From Hemileia vastatrix (taxonomy: Eukaryota > Basidiomycota > Pucciniomycetes > Pucciniales > Zaghouaniaceae): a DNA stretch of 64,000 nucleotides. The stretch covers positions 32,006,683-32,070,682 of the forward strand of contig JASXTE010000002.1 in assembly GCA_030280995.1 (NCBI GenBank), read 5' to 3'. Shown in pieces: positions 11,069 through 22,630 of the stretch (within the stretch, counting starts at the first letter, position 1; every line of letters starts with the position of its first letter). Below the pieces are notes generated by a model. The model was not told where the DNA came from. It saw nothing but the letters and a program-made list of their open reading frames with translations, and searched no databases. The position numbers and the translations under genes are program-made.

Positions 11069-13137
11069 ATGACCAGTAGTTTGGCAAACAGCATGGATAA
11101 CCTTCATGTGGATGAAATGGATGTGAATGTAGATAATGAATCTGTAGGTTCTTCAAAATTAACTTACAAGAGTTCTTTAGTTACCAAAAATTCCTCATAC
11201 CCTTCAGGACATAGAAATGTCAGGAGAAGTGGCAAACCCTCTAACCAAAATACTCTGAAAGAAGTAAATCCTCAGATCAATCAGTAAAATCCTCTAAAAG
11301 GTATAAAAATAAAAATGATCCCTCTGAAGCAACAAATAAACATTCTTTCCAGCCATATAAAAGAACTGAAAGTAGAAAGCATGAAGTACAAGGTAAGAGT
11401 AGACACACTCTGGAAACAGATTCAGGAGCTCACAAATCAAAAGCAGGTTCAACCTCCTCCTTTCCCAACCTCTCAACCTCAGCCTCAGCCTCAGGCCCTT
11501 CAGGCAACCAGCTCTTTCACTCAATATCAAAACACTCTACAAGTGGAACAGTGGAAATTTGATCACCTGATGAACCATTACCAACAGAATGTTCAGCAGC
11601 CAGTAGCTCAAAACCCTGGCCCATCCAAGACACAAACCTACCATCAACCTCCTCAGGCCCATCCTTATCAGGGTGGCAGAAGAAAGAAGGCACAGGGGAA
11701 ACTTCCTCCCTTGCCATGGGAAGTAATCTGTTTGATAAAAATGTTGGTATGTATAATAACAAATCTTCTCCCACACATATTCTTTTGGATAATAGTGAAA
11801 GAACAGTTAAACCCTTAAAGAGAAAACTTCCTTTAATAAGTATCCCTAATGATGTACTAAGTAAATTATCATTTGATGAACCTTTACATTTAACCTCTAC
11901 TTCTTTAATTAATCCTTCTTTTGAAATTAAAAATGATTCTGTTTCCCCTGACATTGATACCTTGCTTTAGATGACCTCTGAGGATATATTAAAAGATGCA
12001 CTTTACTTAAATGTTTTAAAAGACAAAAATTTAAGAGATTTATTAGTACATGAGAGTTTTAGATTAAATAATTTGCACTTACATTGTAAAGTGAGCTCTT
12101 CTGTGCAAGATACAGCCTATTTTAAAATCAAAGAATCTTTGAATATTATTCTTAGACAACAAAAATAAAAAAGAGGTGATCATAGAGCTATCTCAGATAA
12201 AAATATGCATCTGCATAAAACTTTGAGTGAGTCAAAACCCCTTATTGAAGAGAATTATGCATTGAAAAGTGAAATTAAGTCTCTACACAATGAGTTGAAA
12301 AAGCTGAAAAATTATTTCCAAGCACTGAGTACTAAATACACAGTTTTTGAGGACAGAAATGTTTTATCCCTTGCAAAAATAAATGACCAGATTTCTGAAA
12401 TTCCAAGGATAAGAAATTCTGTGTCTGACCTACAGGAAAAAGTCTCAGCTTTAACTGCCAATCATTATGGTGTACATTAATATGCTGTCAATAAACTTCA
12501 TAGAAATAAAGGAATGGGGCCTGAACAAGCCAATTCTTTTCTTCCCCATATTTCAACTATTAAAAAAACTGACAATGTGTCTGTATAATTTTTTTTTACT
12601 AGAAAAAAATCTTTTAATGGTCATGAACCAGCTGTTTCTGTAAATAATGAAATTTCTGAACACCTGGCTAAACTTCAAAAATTATTATTGTTAAATAATT
12701 CAAACCAAAAGATGGACCATCCCAGTAGCCAGAATAATTGGCCCAAACTGGATCAATATCCCACTTTTGATGGTGACTCTTCATCTGACTGGCAACACTT
12801 TGTTCAGAGAATTGATAATCTGAAAAACTCTTATAAATTGCCAGATGAAGAAATTGTCTCTAAATTATTTTCTTTATTTTCCAATGTAGCTTTAATGTGG
12901 TATGAATCTGTTTTACTGGACAACCAACATTATATTTAGAAACAGTGGAAAACCTTGATTGAAAATCAATTTGGTGGTTCCAAATTCAGGCTTGCCCAAC
13001 AGAGATTATATGAGAATGCTAAATATGCGTCCTCCTCTCCTGAAAAACCTATTGTTTTACTTATGAAAATAACAAAAATTCTTAGAGCCATTGATCCTAA
13101 AATGGATTATGATATTTGGAGAGATAAAATTCTCTGA
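11069..13137 (+). pseudogene. Gag region of element 2, split by stops
   Basis: Pieces in several frames: an acidic N-terminus (11069-11287), a Pro/Gln-rich stretch with HPYQGGRRKKAQG (11315-11720) matching HPYQGGSRRKKN in element 1, coiled-coil-like segments (11971-12480), and the capsid-like block WPKLDQYPTFDGDSSSDW...IDNLKNSYKLPDEE (12712-12939). The capsid part continues at 12955-13137 after an in-frame stop. It would have been the particle-forming protein. Confidence 0.75.
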
Positions 13138-13187
13138 GAGATTTGATAGTGGCAAGGACTGAGCATGTAAGATAAAATTCTTCTTTT

Positions 13188-13990
13188 ATGTATATCTGTA
13201 ATGAAGTCCTACTAAATCATAGATATGAACCAAGTCATTATCCTGCTAAATCTTATAATGACCAACATAAGCCCTCCACAAAACTTCCAGACAAAACTGG
13301 TAGACCTTCTGCCCCAGTTTCTCCAAAGAAATATGCAACTAATACTTGTTTTAAATGTAACACACCATGGCAAAAAGGACATATTTGTGACAAGAAAACT
13401 CATCTTGTTGAACATAATGAGGAATCTGAAAATACTCAAGCTGATCTTGATGATTCCTCAAGTGACTGTGATAGCAATATCTCTTATGACCATGAGTCTT
13501 CTCAGGAAGTTCTGCTTTTAGAAAAAGATATCCAATATTTGGATCATTGCTCTGATACTTGTGATATTGACTTATCTTGTGTAGAAAATGCTGAATTAAT
13601 TAGAGATATTACTGACAGTTCTATTTTAATATCACCTTTGAGAGCACCTGTTATTATTGATGGTAAAAATGTTGAAGTTATTCTTGACTCTGGTGCTAAA
13701 GGAAGTGTAGTTTCTGAATGAGCACTGGCTTCTGTAGATAAGGATTATCAATGCAAATTATTACCTATAACATCTGAAAAATGGAAAGTTTATGGTTCTA
13801 TTTTATGTCCCATTGGAAAATACAGAACCACTGTATTCTTTAAATTTAATGGTGGTTTTGTCAGAGCTATTTGTGAATTTTTCGTGATGAAAAATGAAAA
13901 TTTAAGCAATTGGTTTATCATGGGAAATGATATTTTAACCATTTTTTCCATTAAATTGAATTCTGCAAACAATTGTTTTAGTTTGGGAAT
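13188..13990 (+). pseudogene. Zinc knuckle and protease of element 2
   Basis: A knuckle of the form CFKCNTPWQKGHIC lies near 13347-13390, a C-X2-C-X7-H-X2-C spacing of the GHxC type known from some gypsy elements. About 85 residues on, VILDSGAKGSVVSE (near 13680-13720) is the retropepsin active-site loop. The frame stops at 13721 and continues degenerately to about 13990. Confidence 0.75.
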
Positions 13991-14189
13991 GAATGGAAAA
14001 AAAATTTAAAATTTACTCTTCGAAAAATCATTCTACACCCTTATTGAAATCTTGTCATTCTTTGATACAATTTAAAGGTAGAAAAACAGAGTAAATGAAT
14101 GTATTATTGTCTGAAATTGAAACAGCTTCATTTGGTAATCAATTAACTGATAACCAAAATGATTCAATAGTAGCCTTAATTATATCTTT

Positions 14190-15308
14190 CCCATGGATTC
14201 TTCTCATGGTTCCCATGTGTTAGGATTGGTTAAAGATGAAATGAAAATTTCATTATCTTGAAATTTTGATGAAATACCTCCTAGCCTAAAGAAAAAACCT
14301 TATCCTGAATCTCCTACAAAGAGAAAAGATATAGAAGATAATATCTCAACTTTACTAAGTATGAATATTATTGAAAAAGTTGATGTTACACCCAAATATT
14401 GTGTCATCTCTCCAGTTTTAATTTCTTATGAGAAAGATAAAGCTAGACTTTGTGGAGATTATAGAGCTTTGAATACTTATACTGTGGATGATATTTACCC
14501 ATCACCCAGAATTAGCTCTATACATGCTACCTTACAAGGTGCTAAATTCATCAGCTGTCTGGATGGTAATAAAGGTTATCATCAAATACCTGTTGAACAG
14601 TCATCCCAAAATGTTTTGCTAATTTTAACCCATATGGGAATTTATAAATATGTTAGGATGCCTTTTGACCCTAAAAATATTTTATCCTTAAAAAAGTGTA
14701 AATTTGGATTTCAATCCTTTAACTTCCTGGGTCATGTTGTGTCTGGCTTACAGATCTGTGTAGACCAAGGAAAAATTTCTGCTATCCAAAATGTGTCAGC
14801 AAAAACTTTTGTAAAAGAAATACAAAGTTTCTTAGGAATGTGTGGCTACTATAGACAATATATAATAAATTATCAAGTCATAGCCTTACAACTTACCAAA
14901 CTAACAAGAAAAGATGTGGCTTCTATATGGAATGAGGATGCCCAAAAAGCTTTTGATACCTTAAAGAAGTGTTTAATGACACCACCAATCCTTTCCCTTC
15001 CATATTTTAATAAGCCTTTAGTTCTTTATACAGATTCAAGTTTTATTGGACTTGGAGCTGCTCTTCATCAAAAACAAGTTATGAATGAAAGAGATTCAGT
15101 AGTAGTAATTTGTTATATTTCAAGAACCTTAAGAAAAAATGAATTGAAATATGGTGCCACCCAATTAGAGTGCTTAGCAGTTGTATGGGCTTTAGAAAAG
15201 CTTCATTACTACTTAGATGATCAAAAATTTGAATTAGTTACTGATTGCAGTACTGTGAAGTCCCTCTTAAACTTGAAAACATTAAATAGACATATGTTTA
15301 GATGGTAA
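14190..15308 (+). pseudogene. Reverse transcriptase and RNase H of element 2, active site deleted
   Basis: Frame 14361-15308 runs from the fingers motifs (PVLISYEKDKARLCGDYRALN, LDGNKGYHQIP) to the MPF motif, then jumps directly to KKCKFGFQSFNFLGHVV. In element 1 about 60 residues including YIDD and the palm lie between these motifs. The frame is preserved across the jump, so this is an in-frame deletion. RNase H follows with YTDSS, and the frame ends at TLNRHMFRW. It cannot polymerise DNA. Confidence 0.85.
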
Positions 15309-15380
15309 CTAGCTGTTCAATAATACAGAGGTAGAAGGACTATTATTCACAGGGCTGGAATTGTTTATTCAAATGTTTAT

Positions 15381-16706
15381 ATGTTGTCCAGATTACCTCT
15401 TCCAAACAATGTATCCAATCCAGCATATGTACCTGGAGATGATACAGTGCATATACATGGTATATACATTGTGGATATGGAAGAGGAACTATTAAAATTA
15501 ATTTTGGATTCATATGAAAAAGATTCTGATTTAAATAAATTGGTTACAATATTTAATGATCCAAAGAATTCTTCTATCCAAGCATTGATAAAAACTCTTC
15601 CTCCAAAGTACCACAGTGATTTGAGTAAAGGAAAGTTTTCCATTGAAGATGGTTATATTTACTACAGGAGAAAACTGACCAATGTCATTTTTATTCCTAC
15701 TTCCATGAAAGAAACCATCTTAAAACTATGTCATGATGATATATTAGCAGGACATTTTGTTCTTGAAAAAACCATTATCACAATTAAAAACACCGCTTGG
15801 TGGGCTAATATGTCTGAAGACACTAAATTGTATGTTGAATCTTGTGATTCTTGTCAGAAATCTAAGAGACTGACAGGTAAGAGAGCAGGATTGTTACAAC
15901 ATATTGAAGCACCTGATGCTCTTTGGAAAATCATTAACATGGATTTTGTCACTGGTCTTCCTGTAGCAGGTAAAGACAATTATAACTCTTGTTGGGTAAA
16001 AGTGGATGGATTCACCAAAATGGGAAAATTTATTCCAACCCACAAAGATGTATCCACCAAATAATTAGCTTTCTTATGGGGGTCTTACATGTTTAATATT
16101 GTTTGATTTCCAAAAAACATTATCTCTGATAGAGATCCAAAATTTACATCTGAGTTTTGGACCTCTTTGATTGATATTTGTGGCTGTGAGTTGAAATTGT
16201 CTACAGCTCACCATCCTTAAACTGATGGTCTAGCTGAAAGAATTATTCAAACTCTGGAGGATATGAATAGAAGGTATTGTGCCTTTGGATTAGAATATAA
16301 AGACAATGACAGATTTACTCATGACTGGGTCACTCTATTGCCTGGACTTAAATTTGCATTTAATAGCACTGTTCATTCTGTCACTGAGAAAAAGCCTTTT
16401 GAGCTTTGGTTAAGTTATGTCCCAAACACTCCTGCTCAGTTTCTCAATAATAAATTACCTAAGTTGGAGCTACACCCTGGTGTATAATCATTTATGAAAA
16501 TGAAACAGTTATGCAGAAAATATTCTCAAAGCTGTATTGATAAAGCATTTGAATATGAAAATAATAGATGGGATAAATCCCATAAAGAATGCACATTTAA
16601 AAAGGGTGATGAAGTGTTGATATCTACTGTCTATTTAAAATTAAAAGGCAATTACAAATTAAAAGATCCTTTTATGGGACCATTTGTTGTTAAAAGAATG
16701 GTTTGA
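15381..16706 (+). pseudogene. Integrase of element 2, broken
   Basis: Frame 15381-16064 has the tether (MLSRLPLPNN), the HHCC zinc domain (CHDDILAGHF and SCDSCQKSKR) and MDFVTGLPVAGKDN with the first catalytic Asp. A stop at 16064 separates it from the region with the second Asp (about 16130). 16263-16487 and 16494-16706 continue through the C-terminal part, with FELWLSYVPNTPAQ and a KKGDEVLIST barrel motif. Confidence 0.85.
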
Positions 16707-16727
16707 GATAATGCAGTAGAAGTTGTA

Positions 16728-17027
16728 TTGTATTCTCATTATGATAGGAAACACCCTGTTTTCCCCATTTCCTTGCTTAAACCTTATACTTCCAACAGTG
16801 ACTTATTTCCAAAAAGAAGGGAAAGACCTAAGAAAAACCCTCAGGAAGTCACAGAAACTGCAGAAATTGATAATATTCTCAAAGATAGAATTATCACTTC
16901 TTTAAGGGGTATTGAATATTTATTGAGATATAAAAACAAGTCATCTAAACATGATGCATGGATACCTGGAAAAGAAGTTTCAAATCTTCCTACTATGTTA
17001 AAAAAGTATAGAAGGAAAAAATCTTAG
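16728..17027 (+). pseudogene. Chromodomain-like tail of element 2 pol
   Basis: The frame starts at the FPISLLKPY motif after integrase and ends with EIDNILKDRIITSLRG, IEYLLRYKNKSS, DAWIPGKEV and NLPTMLKKY. The order of a variable-ILD-like start, aromatic strand, W-P motif and final helix is that of a chromodomain. It lies immediately before the polypurine tract. The same tail exists in element 1, so it is a family feature. Confidence 0.6.
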
Positions 17028-17047
17028 CATTTTTTTATTGTTTTTTT

Positions 17048-17059
17048 AGAGTGAGGGAG
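17048..17059 (+). other. Polypurine tract of element 2
   Basis: AGAGTGAGGGAG immediately precedes TGTCAGC, the start of the 3' LTR. It is identical to the element 1 tract. Confidence 0.8.
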
Positions 17060-18202
17060 TGTCAGCTAGGCTATCTCAGGAGCCCAGTAATTTATATAAT
17101 AAATTACTGAAATCATGTAAGGGAATAACATTATGTAGTTACAATAAATTATTTTATTAAATAATAAAATTCTTAATATTTTTTGAATAAATAAAATAAT
17201 TACCACCACAGAAAAAATGGGGGGGTATTGCTAGCAATACCCCTTTCTTGAACTCTTTTGAGCCACAAATCTATGCCTAAATTATGCACACATCATCACC
17301 ATGTAGGAAATTTTTTGGCCTTACATTTAGTCAGAGATTTGTCACAAATTGAGCTCAAGATGAACCTACATTGATCACTGTTTTATCTTTCAAAATCCAA
17401 ATTTGATCATGAGTTGAACTCCCTTTGATCTCACTTTGATCTAACATAAGCTTTTGCATATCCAATATGTCAACTATTCACTTTCAAAAAAATTTGTAAT
17501 GAATTTCACATGGAATATTAGAACCAAAACCAGTAATTTTGAGTAAATGGCTCATCAAGATGATTAATCTACAATAAAATACCATCAAAATTCAATCTGA
17601 TTACTGAAAACTTTCGGTAAAATGACTAATAGATATTTAAATTGGAAAATAATATTCCATTTCTCAATTTCAAATTCAAAATATAAATCCTCATTTAAAA
17701 TGTGAATTTTTTAGATTCCTTGCCTTCCTATATTATGAGTAATATTTGAGGTATTGTACACCTTTGTAAATATGGTGTTGTGCTTCTAGAAATTATCTCT
17801 GTTTCAATTCAACTTTATTGAAGCTTGATTCCAGAATGATACATATTTTATAACTATTTTGAGAAAAAAGTCACTAGTAATGAATTTAGCCTTTTATCTG
17901 TCCTTTATTAAACCTTACTTAATCTTACTTAAATCCAAATTGACCCAAAAAAACCTTATTTGGGATATTTTTTAGCCCAGGATGATTCAAGATTGGAGCA
18001 AAATATTATTTTACATATCCAATATGCCTATTGATTAAATTTCTTCAAGCTTACTTAAAATTCACATTAACATTAACTTTCACAGGAAATATTAAACACA
18101 AAACTTGAAAATATAGTATTTAAAATTAAAATAAATATAATATAATATGCTTACAACAAAATTTTTTTTCTGGATTAATTGAAACAAAAAATTGTTCATT
18201 TG
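17060..18202 (+). repeat. Start of element 2 3' LTR, then unassigned AT-rich DNA
   Basis: It begins TGTCAGCTAGGC after the polypurine tract, like the LTR start of element 1 (TGTCAGCCAGGC). Similarity to element 1 LTRs fades after about 40 nt, and the LTR end cannot be placed. The stretch holds a long palindrome at 17222-17243 and no gene. Confidence 0.5.
17222..17243. repeat. Perfect 22-bp palindrome
   Basis: The arm GGGGTATTGCT (17222-17232) is followed at once by its exact complement. The same GGGGTATTGC core occurs in the tandem repeats of the Harbinger elements (for example near 36121). Confidence 0.8.
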
Positions 18203-19035
18203 TGTCACCGGACGACCTACACACGAGGTTGAGGATGTTCCTGTAAGTGAGATGAGGAGTTTAGAGACTTCTACAAAGTACAGAGGAATGATTCAAGGAA
18301 GTGATTCGAAGATGACTTGAAGGAAGAACTAATGCTTCCAGTTATGTTTGAGAAGGATTCTAATATAATTGAAAGGTAATATTAAAATTCTTAAGATCTT
18401 ACTAAGGGTTGGAAATTCAACAATCAAATATTTAGTATTTAGAAATGATTATTGAAAAAATAAAGAAAGATACAATAATAATGATTTAACTTAAAATATT
18501 TTACCACTATTAACTATAAATACGTTTTATAATTTAATTCTAAAGAATATTGAACCAAAAACCCAACCCCTTTTCTATCCTTTACTCCTCCTTGCATTGA
18601 CCTCATACCCATCCACTATTCCGCACACCACAGACCATTAAAATACATGTGTTACACCTGGACCCTCCTCACTAACATCTGTTACACCTGGAACCTCCTC
18701 ACGAGCATCTAATTAACCCCTTAATCCTCCAATAACCATTCCGTCTATGCTCACTACCCCTTAATAACCCACAGACATTTCATAAATCTTTTAATGTACT
18801 ATTATATTTACTATTGCTTTGTGCGTCGCTTATTGAGAAAAAGACTAAGACACACTATTGAGAGATTGACTAATTTAGATTTAGAGTTTAGGCTAGCACG
18901 GTTGAATAGCGAGTACACAAAGGAAAGTTGCAGTTGCTATGGAGAATTGCTTTCTGCGCTTTGAGTATGGATTTGAGCCTCTTATTATTGATTTAATGAG
19001 CTGATTTTGCCTCAAGTGTCATGTGGCGTGTGACA
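18203..19035 (-). repeat. 3' LTR of element 3
   Basis: Aligns with 25949-26367 plus 27089-27472. Shared blocks include GGACGACCTAC, CTCATACCCATCCACTATTC, the TTACACCTGGACCCTCCTCA-like region (present twice here near 18650-18715), and the terminal TGTCA(T/C)GTGGC. Confidence 0.85.
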
Positions 19036-19115
19036 GATGCCCGGGTATAAGAATTCGACCTCCGTTGAGCGTAAAACATACTTCCCTCCTTATTTTAATT
19101 ATTCTTTAATTTATT

Positions 19116-20109
19116 ATGACTGATTTCCCTACTCCAACTCCCACGCCTCCACACCCTAAAGTGGATGGGGGCATCATTACACGACAATATTCCAAGACTT
19201 GCACGGCCTGCGATTCAATGGAGTACTTTTGTGTAGAGAGCACAGAGACACAAGGTCCTCTTCAGAAGGGCAAATTTTGCCGATGGAGAAGGGTGGCATG
19301 TGATGACTTGTCGAAGAATGCCGACATTGAGAGTCGGTTCACTAAGACGAAATTTTGGGTGATTCCCAAGACAAAGGAAGTAGTCAAAGACATTTGGGAT
19401 GTATCAATTGGGGATGATCAATCGGTGGGAGAAAATGAGGAAGAAGCTGAAGCCAATGTAGCAACATGGGTGACTCGGGCTACAAGCAAGAAGCAAGTGG
19501 TCAAAGATGAAGTCGACGAGTTAGTTGAGGAGGAAGAGGAAGTCTCCATCTTGAGACCTACCACAAAGAAGCGATGGTTGGTCATCAAGGATGACGAAGA
19601 GGAGAAGGTAGTGGCGGTGGAGGTTACTTCAAGATTATTTTTAGAAGTAGACCCTATTTTTGAAGTAAGTCCATTTCCTGATATTTTAGAAATCTAGTGA
19701 CTGATGATCTCGTTTTTAAAATTCAGACGTCATCACAGAACTCCCTACAGCGGAAGCTTTGAATGCAGAAGCAACCATTGTGGAACCCACTTCTGTGCAA
19801 GAGGCGGTGTCAATCAAAGATAGATTACCGGTGGTTAACTCGAGGGAGGAGAATGAAGAAACCCTTGATCAGGTATGGTCGAAGAAGCCTCACCTGGTTC
19901 GACGAATGAGATTTATTGAAGACCTAAGCAGCAAAATTGATAAGATTGTCGATGCCGCCTCCTTTGACATGGCCGAGGAGCTATTGGAAATCAGAGAAGT
20001 GATTCCTGTAGGAGAGGGGGAAGTCTTTGAGAAATGTAGGAAGGGAATAAGTGAAATTTTGGAGAAGATGAAGGGATTGGTTTGGGAGAAAATAAAAGAG
20101 AGAATATAA
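19116..20109 (+). CDS. Antisense accessory ORF pair in element 3 (unknown function)
   Basis: On the strand opposite to gag-pol, between the 3' LTR and the chromodomain. The first ORF (19116-19697, 193 aa) begins MTDFPTPTPTPPHP, has a Cys cluster CTACDSMEYFC...GKFCRWRRVACD (about residues 31-70) that could bind metal, then a very acidic segment. GTAAGT at 19665 and TTCAG at 19726 outline a 62-nt intron. The second ORF (19759-20109, 116 aa, open upstream to about 19729) is acidic and helix-rich. The phases of the two ORFs do not join across that intron, so a frameshift or another splice site is needed. GC content and codon use are higher than in the surrounding DNA. I do not recognise the family; the spacing recalls small Cys-cluster proteins of basidiomycete elements. 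Confidence 0.5.
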
Positions 20110-21144
20110 AATGGAAGGAAAAAAGAAAAAAGAAAGAAAATAAAGTAGAAATAATTTGTATTTACTTATTTTTATTTTGTTATTTTATTTAAAAATTTTA
20201 ATATATATTTTTTTTATAAGATTTTGAGAGAAAAAAGATTTAAATAGAAGTTTGTTTTAAAATTTTGAAAGAAGAAGTTTAAATGAGAGAGGAAAATAAA
20301 GAATATTTGATTGAAGAAGTTTTAGTTTTAAAGTTTGAAAAGAAAAAGAATTAAGTAAGAAGAAGGAAAGAAATAATTGATTGAAATAATTTTGTTGTAT
20401 ATAAAATTTAATGAAAGAAAACAATTTTTTATTTATGAAAGTTTGTTAATTGAAGATTTGAGGAATTTAGTTATTTGAAAAAAGAAAAGAAAGAAAAGAA
20501 GAGAAGAAATAAATTTTTAAAAGAGTTTTGAAAGAAAAGAAGTAATTTGTTTGAAGGATTTAAAAGAGAGATTTAGAGGTTGAAGTGAGGTTAGAGAAGA
20601 TTTTTGATAGTTTGAGGAAAAGAAAATATTTAAAGAAAGAATGTATATAGAAAATTGAGAAGGAAAAAAAGAAAAGAAGTAAATTTAAAGAAAAAGATTT
20701 TAATTTAATTTGTTTTATTTTATTTTATTTAATTTTTATTTATTTTATTTTATTTTATTTTATTTTATTTTATTTTATTTTATTTTATTTTATTTTATTT
20801 TATTTTATTTTATTTTATTTTATTTTATTTTATTTTTATTTTATTTTTATTTTATTTTATTTTATTTTATTTTATTTTTTTATTTTATTTTATTTTATTT
20901 TATTTTATTTTATTTATTTTAATTTAATTTAATTTTTTATTTATTTATTTTAATTTGAATTTTGTTTCATTTTATTTTATTTTAATTTAATTTAATTTAT
21001 TTTTAAAAAAATTTTGAAAAGAAAAGAATAAAGAAGAAAACAAAATTAAAGATTTTTTAGAAGTAAAGATGTTTTAGATTTTAAAAAGAAGAAAAGAAAA
21101 GAGAATAAATAAATAAAAAGAGAAAGGAAAAATAAAAGAGAGTT
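20110..21144. repeat. Low-complexity stretch with (ATTTT)n microsatellite
   Basis: 20110-20700 is purine-rich on the plus strand (GAAAAGAAAG-like). 20705-20990 is almost purely TTTTA pentamers with a few length variants. 21000-21140 is again purine-rich. No gene; the ORF through the pentamers is an artefact. Confidence 0.9.
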
Positions 21145-22330
21145 TTAAGGTTTTGGTTTTAAAGGATATTTAAGATGAAAAGATTTTAGGAGTTCAGGGG
21201 CGTTAGAAACATTGATGGCTGGTTCCCAGGATGTTTTGTCTGAGTCATTGAGGAAGCCTTCCCATTCCACGAGGTATTGAAGTTTCCCCTTGTGCATTCT
21301 TGAATCAAGGATATGGCTTACTTCCCACTCTAGATGGTCTTCCACTTTGACCGGTTCTGGAAGAGGTTGGTTCTTGCCCGGGTATGTCTCTCGAGCCAGT
21401 TCCAGGAGAGATATGTGGGAAACAGGGTGAATAGCCTGCCATTTAGGAGGTATCTTGAGTCAAAATGCAGTTTTAGAGACTTCAGAGTCAATTTTGAATA
21501 ATCCCAAGCATTTTTCAGCCACTTTCTTTGATGGTCGAGTCTTTTGAATGTTTCGTGCGTCGAGCCATACTTTGTCGCCTGGTTTAAAAGAAGGAGCAGT
21601 TTGTCGATGTTTGTTGGCCTGTTCCTTGTACCTTCGAACTTCTAATTCCAAATTTGATTTAAGTTCTTTTTGGAGTCGTGATATGGTTCGAAGATAATCT
21701 TCCACAGGATGATTGGTTCCTACGTGAATTCAGTTGAATCAAGGATGTCTTCCATAGACAGTTTCGAAAGGAGATTGTTGTGTCGAAGATTGATTCAAGT
21801 TATTATAAGCAAATTCGGCCAATAGTAACCATGTGGTCCAATCGTCTTGTTGGTAACTGACATACATTCGAAGGTATTGTTTGAGGATTTGGCTGAACCT
21901 CTCTGTTTTCCCATCAGTTTCAAGATGATAGGCTGTGGAGAGGTTCCTCGCAATATTGAGTTGTCAACACAGTTGAGTCCAGAATGTGGATACAAACAAT
22001 GAGCCTCTATCTGAATTAATATCATTAGGTAAGCGGTGTTTGGAAAAAACATATTCTAGAAACAATTTGACATATCTTCTGCTGTAGCAGTAGTAGTGGT
22101 TTTGATAAAAATAGACATTTTTGAAAATCTATCTACTATTACTAATATAGCATCAAAATTATTAGAAAGAGGAAGTTGAGAAATAAAATCCATCGATAAA
22201 GATTCCCAAGGTTTAGAGGGAATAGGAAGTGGTTGAAGCAACCCATTCTTCTGGTGACGGGGAGACTTATTCCTATTACATTTGTAACAAGCTTTTATAT
22301 AGGCCTTGATTTCCCTAGTCATACCTGGCC
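21145..22330 (-). pseudogene. Integrase and chromodomain of element 3, frameshifted
   Basis: The 22056-22322 frame has the integrase zinc-domain end (CYKCNRNKSP) and MDFISQLPLS with the first catalytic Asp and VIVDRFSKM. The following catalytic region (21795-22052) lies in shifted frames. 21460-21705 holds the C-terminal linker with FKPGDKVWLDARNI. 21145-21345 is a good chromodomain: WEVSHILDSRMHKGKLQYL, VEWEGF and TSWEPA, the conserved aromatic positions. Chromodomains direct integrase to methylated histone tails. Confidence 0.9.
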
Positions 22331-22630
22331 AGAAAAAATTACTCGCTATTAACTGGTAGGTTTTATCAACCCCAAAATGACCAGCTAAGGAGAATCATGT
22401 TGACTGTTGAAAATCCATAATTTTATCTCATTGTTGTCGGGTATGACTACTCTACCTTCGAAGACTAATAGACCTGATTCAATACTAAATCTTTTGGCCC
22501 CTTGCTTCGAGTGTATTTTTTCTTTTAACCCTAAACAATAATCGTCCTTCGACTAAGCTTCGAGGATGTTGGATAGTGGATTTTGAAACGATTGAATTGT
22601 CATTGAATTAAGTTGATGAGTTGTTAACAT

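Larger units (their letters stand above)
10795..17059 (+). mobile_element. Element 2 body: Ty3/gypsy retrotransposon interrupted by element 1
   Basis: On the plus strand this carries the rest of the leader (10795-11068), gag, zinc knuckle, protease, reverse transcriptase, RNase H, integrase, chromodomain-like tail and a polypurine tract identical to that of element 1. Protein-level similarity to element 1 runs the whole length, so they are members of one family. Many stops and indels, and a deletion across the polymerase active site, show it is dead. It was present before element 1, because element 1 lies in its leader with a target duplication. Confidence 0.85.

Noticed and set aside
20710..20922. 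70-aa ORF of Phe/Tyr/Leu repeats
   Set aside because: Pure translation of the TTTTA microsatellite.
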